Source: Phyto melanocephala | Taxonomy: Eukaryota > Arthropoda > Insecta > Diptera > Rhinophoridae | Direction of reading: 5' to 3' | DNA length: 64,000 nucleotides | NCBI GenBank assembly: GCA_941918925.1 | Contig: OW799233.1 | Location: 9,664,001 to 9,728,000 of the forward strand | In this document: one piece after another, positions 56,098 to 64,000 of the stretch | Numbering within the stretch: position 1 is the stretch's first letter | How the letters are laid out: every line of letters begins with the position of its first letter | Position numbers and translations under genes: made by a program | The notes under the pieces: generated by a model | What the model was told of the DNA's origin: nothing | The model's database searches: none | The model's input: the letters and a program-made list of their open reading frames with translations, nothing else

Positions 56098-56626
56098 GCC
56101 TATTAGACACGCATACTTGTCTTAAGACATGTGTATGGCATACTTTGGGTTTAGCTATTACACTGTCGAATGCTGACGGCATACTTCATTACACAGAAAT
56201 TTTTGAAGCTTAAACATAGCAATGAAGCGGAAAGTTGTCAATAGTTGCATTTTTTTTTAATTTTTCTTTTAATGCATTGTATGCATTAATTTTCAATTGT
56301 TTGTTGTGGTACAGATTTGATTTTATTTGCCACAATTGTGGGAAGCTTTTATATTTCTCAATAAACTCTTTCTAGACAATAATATTAGAGAGACATTTTT
56401 TTAAATTTGCGATATGCAGCAGCGGCAAAAATTTGAATGAATTTTTGTATGAAGTATGACAGATACGCTACTAGACGAGTATGTTGGTATGCAACAGACT
56501 CAGGTTTTCAAAAATTTTTGAAAACCAACATACATGTCTAAAATACTCGACATACATGCTATTACACAGTGAGATTTGGTATGCCATCGTACATGTCTTA
56601 AGATAAGTATGCGTGTTTAATAGGCC
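56098..56626. mobile_element. MITE with about 47-bp terminal inverted repeats
   Basis: Left end 56098-56143 and right end 56580-56626 are inverted (outer GCCTATTA(G/A)ACACGC, inner CTTAAGACATGT), with few mismatches. A perfect 24-bp palindrome lies at 56503-56526. No transposase. The CTTAAG centre makes each arm partly self-complementary. Confidence 0.75.
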
Positions 56627-58019
56627 TTTAAAAGGCTGGAACAATTTTTGAAAGACATTTTTTGTACTACCGGCTGACAAACTAAGGAGAAATACTTATT
56701 GAAATGTTTCATCTTCGCCCACTTATATTTAAAATATAAAAAAATATATTTATTTAATTTTACATGTGAAAAAATTACAATTAAATCCAGTTAAAAGGCG
56801 TGATAATAGGAAATTCCTAAAATGAAAGTTCTTTAGTTGAAAAATATTTTTTTTTTTAAATGAGCAATAAAATCTAAATATAAAAATGTTTCAAATATCA
56901 CAAATAATTTCTATTTTCTTTTCTTAAACAATTTGTTTCGTTTAGATCAAATAAGTACATAAAATAAGGCTGACTTTGTATATAAAAACAATTTATTCTA
57001 CTATTATTAAGATTTAAAAAAAAACAAAATAGGTATTACTAAGATAGTAACTACAACAAATAAAACAATAAACTTTCTATTGAGACAATTTAAACAAAAA
57101 GTAAATTGAAATTAGAATTCACATTTGACAAAAAAAAACAAAAAAATGCTATACCAACAATGAAACAGAATACGACGGCAACGTGACAGTTAAACGCTCT
57201 GAGAGAAAAAGTCTATAATAAAAACAACGACTGCAAAGAAAATTGATGTCTCTTAATAACTATTTTATGTTTAAATCTTTATTTATATTTAATGAGTCAG
57301 TTCTAATAGCAATCAGAATCCATAAAAACTGCGGTTATTGTACGCATAAGTGTTGGAAAATGGAGAAAAAACCCAAAACGACTTCAACTTAAATGATCAA
57401 ATCCAATATCTCCACAACTTTAAACAGAATTATTGTAACAGTAAGCAAATTTTTAAATTTTTAATTTACCCATTGACTAGTCTCTATAAGCATGTAAGAT
57501 ATGCTCCATAATGGACTAGAACTAGTCCAAAGGACTCCCAAATTTATGGAGAAAACATGGTCACTTTTACGTTACGATGTCCTAGTGCCTGTCCATATAA
57601 ACTAACATTGCATTATATCGGAGTAGTCTCAAAATTACTTTTTGTCACAAATCGATGGAGTACCTACACGACCGATATATAGTTTTTGACAACTCTAATA
57701 CAACTGGTAAAACGTAAACACTTGTCGCTTAACTACAAAGCGGTGCTGAAAATGACATGATTGATTACTACATTAGATAGGACCATATTGTAATTAGTCC
57801 ATTTCAGCGGCAATGGACAATTAAGTCTAATATTATCTGCAGGGTACTCTTAAAGTGGGCTAAATTTTATTCGAGTTGGCTTTTTCTGCCGGCTTTCAAT
57901 GTATGTTGGACAATACTAAGCCTTTATGTTTATTGGATGAACAGCTCAGTATCTCGCTTACTTTGTGAGTATGTGGAAGACACTCTCTCCACAAAGACGG
58001 CAATGCATTCAATAATGTA
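56627..58019. other. Noncoding stretch
   Basis: 57480-57840 is less AT-rich, with repeated GGACTAG/TAGTCC words, and may be an old repeat. Nothing could be assigned. Confidence 0.4.
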
Positions 58020-58222
58020 TACTAGGCCAAATCCACGACAGATATACACTTATGCGCAATTTTCATGTTGTGCGCTCCATATTAATAGAATAGTTAGAAT
58101 AGAATAGGAGAGAGGAGAGGAGAAAGAGAAGCAGACCAGTCCAGAGTCTCTGGCGGGATTCGAACTCGCAACCCCCAAACTAGCAGACCAGCACACTACT
58201 GACTAGTCCACCGGGGCACCAG
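58020..58222 (-). mobile_element. tRNA-derived SINE, reverse orientation
   Basis: The minus strand reads CCCCGGTGGACTAGTCAG, GTGCTGGTCTGCTAGTTTGG, a B box AGTTCGAATCCCG in a T arm, then a TCTC-rich linker, GGAGCGCACAACATG and GCGCATAAGTGTATATCTG. This matches 10568-10810 through the head and body. The CCTAA tail is missing, with divergence after about 58020. Confidence 0.75.
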
Positions 58223-58379
58223 GTTTGTGTATGAGATGGTGAGCATTACTGTCTTACATGTGTGCATTGTGTGTGCACGAAATTATCGGCACTGGTGGCT
58301 TGAGCTATAGATTATCTTAAAATAATAGTATAAAAAAACTCTTTCTATATAAAATTTATTCTATCCTACTACGTCATTC

Positions 58380-58752
58380 TTCGACGAGCTTAAAATGTTA
58401 TTTTAAATGAATTGTGTTTGATCATACCAATCAAAAAAAATTGCGCTTGTTTAAAGTGAATAAGATTATTGATGACTTCTCAATCCATTCTTTTTACCTC
58501 CCCAAATACAAAATATCATTAACAATTCATGTAAACAAACCATACGATATCACAATCTATTTATTGTAATGATCTATGAATCTATTTATTGATAATGATG
58601 TAATGTAATGCAGTTTATTAATATTTTCACATGATCTCCACTGAAACGTTAATGTTAAATGATCTTTATTTTAACTAAATTGAACTTCCTCATCACGTAT
58701 TGAACCCATGTATTCACTACTTCTTTCAGATGCCTCTCTTCGTTGGGTAAAA
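58380..58752 (-). repeat. Diverged MITE copy, CCCAGCAAA family
   Basis: Blocks CACATGATCTCCACTGA, ACGTTAATGTTAAATGA and ATTCATGTAAACAAACC recall 49230-49613. The ends are decayed. Confidence 0.45.
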
Positions 58753-60006
58753 ATAAACATTTTCTCACAACACTTATGCTCAACGTATTTTATACGACAA
58801 TTTCAAAGAAACATCACGTTACGTCTGTGTTCTGTGGCGGCATTAAATAAGTTCAAAGTTAAATAAATAAAAAAAGACAGCAAAAATATTTGTTACAAAT
58901 TTTTTAACATTAAGAAATCATAAAAAAATCAAACAAAAAGGTTTTCCTGTAAAATAAAGGACTAAAAAATAAATTGTGTATATTTTATAGAGTTTACTCG
59001 TAGTTAAAAAACCAAAGAATAATAAAAGTTTTTGGAAAAAAAAAATTATTTGAAACTTAAGTCATTTGCTAAAGATTTGAGTGCAATAAAAAAAACTTAA
59101 TGTTGAATTTTGTCATTTAAAAGACGAGCAAAAACTAAACAAAAAAAATCATTAATAAGCTGCCCTCGTAAATGATGAAATGAGCGATAAGTAATTATAT
59201 TATAAATAAATAATTTAAAAAAAAATTAGCTATTTAACCAAGTAAAAAGAATGTTATATGCTTTTTTGCACAAAATTTGTTTGCCCTGTTAAATTTGAAT
59301 ACAAATAGAAAAAAAAACATTTAATTTTAAGGCTTAAATTAATGACATATAAATGTGGACTAGTACTAAAAGACAAATAAAAATTATTATTTTAATTGTT
59401 ATTACCTTAAATACTGTATTAAGAGTTTTTATGTTAAACCATTTGAAAATTCGTCAAAATGGCTGTTAATTTAAATTTAAATGAAGCAAGCAAAGAAGCA
59501 AAAAAAAAGAAAAACCAAAATATTTGCAAATAAAAATGCTGAACAAAAAACAAAAATATAAAAATTAAAAAATAAAATTTATAAAGCTTTTCAAGCAACT
59601 ACAACAAAATGGTAAATACATAATTTGAATAAAACAAAAAATAAAAAAATTAAACTAATTTAAATAAACATTATTATTATTGGCATTCGAAATAATCCTC
59701 ATGAAAAAAAAAATTCTTCTAATTTTTAACATCTCATTAATTATTTTTTTGTAATTTCTTTATGTTACCAATGAGCTTAACTACACAGGCATTAAAGACA
59801 TCCCTAATACCCTGCTCAATGGTTTTCACGTTCATTGGCTTTTACTATTGCTTAAACGTTCAATAACGTTAAAAATAATTTGAAATAAAAACGAAAACAA
59901 CTACCCAATTGTGAAAAATATATATTTTAGATTTGGGTGTTTTGCTGTACACAATTAATATCAAAGACAATTTGCAGAAGATAATGTCATATTTATACAT
60001 GTTTGT
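58753..60006. other. Noncoding AT-rich stretch
   Basis: Very A-rich, with nothing recognised. Confidence 0.5.
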
Positions 60007-60168
60007 TTAACCCTAGTCGAACGGAACAGGTACAATTGTATCTTTTCCGATTTTAAATTGCAATAACTTTTTTTCTAGAAATAAAAGATATCTGAAGTTC
60101 TGTGACATCTCCAAACTTTTAATTGCGATTAATAATTTTAAATTTCAGAAAAATATTTTAATGTCTTA

Positions 60169-60519
60169 AGCTTGGTTTTCACTATGTCATTTTTGTTGTC
60201 AAATTGTACAAATTGTTGGCAATTGTATGAAAACGGGTTGTCATATGGCGTCATCTATGCTTGTAGTCAGTTATGCACACAAACTGCCATCTATACTGAC
60301 AAATAAGTGAAAACGCCAAATTTCAGTTTTTCAGCAGATATGGCAGCATTTTTTTTCAAAGTAAGTTTGACAACAAGTTGTCAATTATTTTTGTTTGTCG
60401 TTCGTCAGTTTTTTTGTTAGTTTTTAAAATGCAGTGAAAACGCATTTGACGCAAACTGACGAGAATTCATTTGAGGCAGTTTTTGTTGGCATTTCATATG
60501 ACATAGTGAAAACCAAGCA
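60169..60519. mobile_element. PIF/Harbinger-like MITE nested in the piggyBac element
   Basis: Perfect 21-bp inverted ends at 60170-60190 and 60498-60518 (GCTTGGTTTTCACTATGTCA). TTA lies at 60166-60168 and 60520-60522 if one mismatched base is added to each end. A 3-bp TTA duplication fits PIF/Harbinger. The interior repeats GTGAAAACG-type words in both orientations. Confidence 0.75.
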
Positions 60520-60568
60520 TTACCTGTTTTGTAAGGCCAAGTTGATTTGCCACCCTTAAAAGGCTGAC

Positions 60569-60586
60569 AAGGTACAATTGTACCTT
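60569..60586. repeat. Perfect 18-bp palindrome in the piggyBac subterminal region
   Basis: AAGGTACAATTGTACCTT. A near copy, GGTACAATTGTA, sits at 60029-60040 just inside the left end. It may be a protein-binding site used in transposition. Confidence 0.6.
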
Positions 60587-60709
60587 CATGTATTTTATAT
60601 GAAAAAAAAACAAAGAAAAGGAATTAAAAATAAATTTCTTATATTTACTTTATAAATGCGCTTCAATATACATGAACAGTTGAACTTAAATGAGAAATTA
60701 GAAATATTT

Positions 60710-61360
60710 TTATTGAATTTGTGTGCATGATATGCATGTTGTATTTTGAATTGAGTGTTCATCGCAAACAGGTTTCACGCAGATCACACATGACTTTCTA
60801 GTCTTACGTTGTTTACGTTTATCATATTGGCAAACATAACAACTGCCAACAACTGGAGAGGCTCCACGTTTACCATAAGGTACTTTGGAAGCAGCTTCCA
60901 GATTTGGCGTTGATGCAATTGGCTGTCTCAGTACCATTTCTATAGCACTTTGTACAAAATATTTACAAACAATTATTTTGTTGCTTCTACGTTCTTCAAC
61001 TGCTGGCATACATAGCAGCTTGGAAAGATTTTTCAAAAACTTTCTTCGTTGATCTTTTGTCTTGTACCTTAGATGATGTTCTCTACTTATTACGTAAGAA
61101 GCTAAAGCAGTGACGTTAATCATATTATAGAAACGTGCAAGAGGCCAGCTTAATTTTCGTCGCTTCACTGTATACTCACCCAGCATTTTATCCATTATAT
61201 CAACTCCACCCTTAGTTTTGTTGTAGTATTTAATAATTTCTGGCTTGGCTAATAGTGTGTTTTCAATTTCTCCTGTCGTATGCATAGTTGACAGTAGAAC
61301 GACTGATTTGTTCTTTTTTTGTACAAATGAACATATTGTGGCATAAACTGTTGTAGACAA
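60710..61360 (-). pseudogene. piggyBac transposase, C-terminal part
   Basis: 216 open codons. Residues 19-100 are the end of the DDE domain: VVLLSTMH, IIKYYNKTKGGVDIMDKM (third catalytic aspartate region), then RKLSWPLARFYNMINVTALA. The last 45 residues form the cysteine-rich DNA-binding domain (CYVCQYDKRK, CVICVKPVCDEHS, CISC). The first two catalytic aspartates are absent. The annotated methionine is internal, and recognisable residues continue upstream toward the right end. Confidence 0.88.
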
Positions 61361-61454
61361 AGTTGGTTGAATAAATAGGCCGGTCCTTTGTAGGCTGCAT
61401 ATTGCTTGGCAGGAACTTCTTATTTTTTCTTACTGTACGTTCAACTAGGGTTAA

Positions 61455-64000
61455 AAAGCTTTTCCATTCGTTACACTGAAATATTCGTTTATCGGCAAGT
61501 TTTTTTTTACTTTCGGTTTCTGTTGGCTTAACAACAAATTACTTACTTAATGCATATTACAGCAATTATAAATATTTCCAATTTCAATTAAGGAATCTCA
61601 AAAAACATAAAAAACAATCATTTGGATAACCGTCGCGTAACAATAAGAGGCACAAGTATCGCCCAAAACTTTACCATCTCTTGTAGATTTACATAATTAA
61701 TTTTGAGTGTGGAGGGAGTCATTTACTAGCGTTTTATTGCATTTACTTCTCTTTCCTCTTTCATATCAATTTCGCTTTAACACGTGCACAGCTTAAAATG
61801 TAATAAAAAAATATTTGCAACAGTTTGTTTTTAAACCAGCTGCTAAGCTGCAGTTCTTCAAAAACTTTATTTTCTTTAACCCACCGTTGCCACATGCAAG
61901 TACAAGTGAAAAAAAAACCAATACACTAACACTTTTATACTAACACAACCACACTTTGGCAACCTGCGACTCAGCTTGCGAAGAAATTTTTAAGCAAGTA
62001 AAATTTTTACAGTTACGGCAAGTAAAGTGGCAAGCCGAAAGAAACAGTGCTGTCTTATACTGAGTTTTTCGTCAACTCACTAATATATCATACAATTGTG
62101 GTAAATAATTCAGCTAATTTTTTGAATAAATATGTATATATGTATATGAAGAATATTAAGAAAAATTATAAATATTCATTTAATATATAAGTTTAAATAT
62201 AAATATGAATTTTTAATAAAAAAAAATTATATTAAAAAGTTATATGTCTAAAGGTAACATTCAATAATGGCTATTGACAACACTTAATTACCAATTGAAG
62301 CAGCGCTATTTGTTTGAAGTTTATTTGTTGACGACATTTTAAAAATGAACGTGCACTGTGCTGTGTAGCCACTCAAAAAATTTTTGTGTTTTTTTTTTGG
62401 CATTTCTCCTGATTTTTGTTAGTAATACGTATACACTACTTGCAAGTAAATACTTGCTTGTGGCAACGTAGGGTAAAGCTTAGGTGCCCATTTCATCAAA
62501 CAATTGTTTGTAAGGCCCACCTCAGTTTTTTTATGCTTTTTAAATGAGTCGTTCATTCGACAGCAACGAGCGCACACGCTTAGCAACTGCATTGATATTT
62601 TTTCAAATACAGTGCGTAAAAAAATTATGATGGAAGTAGGAAAATATTTTATTTTTTTAAAGTCAAATTCTTAAATTTAATCTAGTAAAATATTTTAAAA
62701 ATTGTTCCATTCTACCAAGTAAAATAATAAATTCAGTATTTACTGCATTATTTTTAATTTTTTACTACCAAAACGATTTCTTGTGTTTAAATTTTAATGG
62801 AAATCATTAGGCTTCGTTTTTTGTTCAACTAAAAAAATTATCAAATTCAGTGTGAACTGCATTTTTACACATTTTTTACACACAAAACAACTTTTTTTGA
62901 CTAAATTTTAATGAAAATCCATAAGCTTACTTTTTTGTGTTACTGTACTTCGAAATTCTCTCACCAATATGGCTGCAAAACATTTTGGGGAATCTATACT
63001 TTAAAGGAGACAAGACACGATCACAAGTTGTAGTATTTGTAAAAATGTATTTGTATGTGTTACAACGAAATATCAATTTGTTTTTTTGTTTTTCCATCAA
63101 ACATCGTTGGTGTAACAGAGACAGTCACATTTTAACAAACACTAACACAACGCTTGCTGAGCATGCTTAATGTGTGTCTAGTCCTTTTAACGTACTTTGT
63201 GGCCTAGGCTTTGTTCTGTTTTGTTGGCGTTCGTTGTAGAGAAAACATACGCTATATACGCTATATAATGTCAAAAATTTTTTAGATAGTTTGTATTTTG
63301 TTTGTTGATTTTTTTTTCAGCTTTTCCTATGTATTTTTTATTTATCGAGTTATAAATATAAGGTTTTCCTAATCAAAAATTATAACGTTAATTCTAACGG
63401 ATTATCGTTAAAGCTAAATTCGTTATACCGGGTTTTACCTGTATTTACAATAAATTTCGTAACCCTTTCTACTGTAAAAATATGAAAATTTGCTGAACTA
63501 ATAACTTATGGATTGCACTTCGTAAAACATAAAAACAATAAATCCCAAAGAAGGGTGTAGGGTGTTGACTTAGACAAGTTAGTGCATTAAAGAAGAATTA
63601 AGTCATTATACACTTTAATAGTTTGTAATTAGCATAAGTATAATTTTATTTCGCAACATGCATACAAACATTAAAATGTACAATTAAATAAATAGACAAC
63701 AATAAAAACCAGCACAAAACTCATGAATTGCATGCATAATGAGCTGGTTGAACGCGTTTTTATTACTCGAGTATTTTTTTTTTTTTCGTACAAGTGCATT
63801 TTATAAAGAGAAAAGTTTTATGCAAAAACAGTGACTGGGAAAATAAATGAGAAAATACAGCAAATAAAAATAAGAATTCATGCAAAATTTTTACCCCATT
63901 TTCGTATATAAACAATTCTTAAATATACGCAATGTACGGTTTGACAAAAAAAAAAGTTGCATTAAAAATTTTTATTTTATTTTAAAGCTTTGACAAACTT
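61455..64000. other. Noncoding AT-rich stretch to window end
   Basis: No gene recognised. Contains a PyTTTT-rich region at 62600-62930 with repeated ACCAAAACGATT / ACAAAACAACTT words and otherwise unremarkable sequence. Confidence 0.45.

Larger units (their letters stand above)
60011..61450 (-). mobile_element. piggyBac element with TTAA flanks, internally deleted
   Basis: Ends CCCTAGTCGAACG (60011) and CGTTCAACTAGGG (to 61450) are inverted and abut TTAA at 60007-60010 and 61451-61454, the piggyBac target signature. The 1440-bp body holds the C-terminal part of a transposase gene on the minus strand and a nested MITE. The N-terminal catalytic half is missing, so it is a non-autonomous derivative. 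Its ends look intact and could be mobilised by a related transposase. Confidence 0.88.

Noticed and set aside
57480..57840. Possible MITE with GGACTAG-type ends
   Set aside because: Shared short words only; no alignable inverted ends or duplication.

Overview
The window is AT-rich, intron-bearing DNA from an insect. The transposon content, the GT-AG introns and a CAA-rich 5' leader point to a higher fly (Diptera, Brachycera; probably a calyptrate or a close relative). The species call is inference. About a quarter of the sequence is recognisable repeat, and there is only one convincing host gene.

Host gene (about 33.6-48.2 kb, + strand): a six-exon Ras-like small GTPase of the RASL10 (RASL10A/RASL10B) family. 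It has a P-loop GATGVGKT, the G4 motif NKYD, a G5-like ECSA and a C-terminal CTIL (CaaX). All five introns are GT-AG and the downstream exons join in frame. The oddity is in exon 1. A 50-codon ATG-initiated leader runs in the same frame as the P-loop but is separated from it by a single in-frame TAG at 33767.

Left flank (1-33.4 kb): no confident host gene. It is a graveyard of transposons: several Tc1/mariner elements of a DD41D (rosa-like) type with visible TIRs, mostly internally deleted; non-LTR retrotransposon 3' ends, one with an open RNase H frame; a tRNA-derived SINE family with CCTAA tails; several MITEs and foldback elements; and a Helentron/HINE-like family. That family has subterminal TATACCC/GGGTATA inverted repeats, a 3' hairpin and internal tandem repeats.

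Inside the GTPase introns: intron 1 holds a HINE-like copy with a nested non-autonomous Helitron. Intron 2 holds a short Lep1-like Helitron and a second HINE-like copy with a second nested Helitron. Intron 3 holds two decayed transposase fragments.

Right flank (48.2-64 kb): a DD41D mariner with an unbroken 371-residue transposase, MITEs, another SINE and, near 60-61.5 kb, a piggyBac element with intact TTAA-flanked ends, a truncated transposase and a nested PIF/Harbinger-like MITE. Nothing bacterial, viral or CRISPR-like was seen. All similarity statements come from reading motifs, not from database searches.
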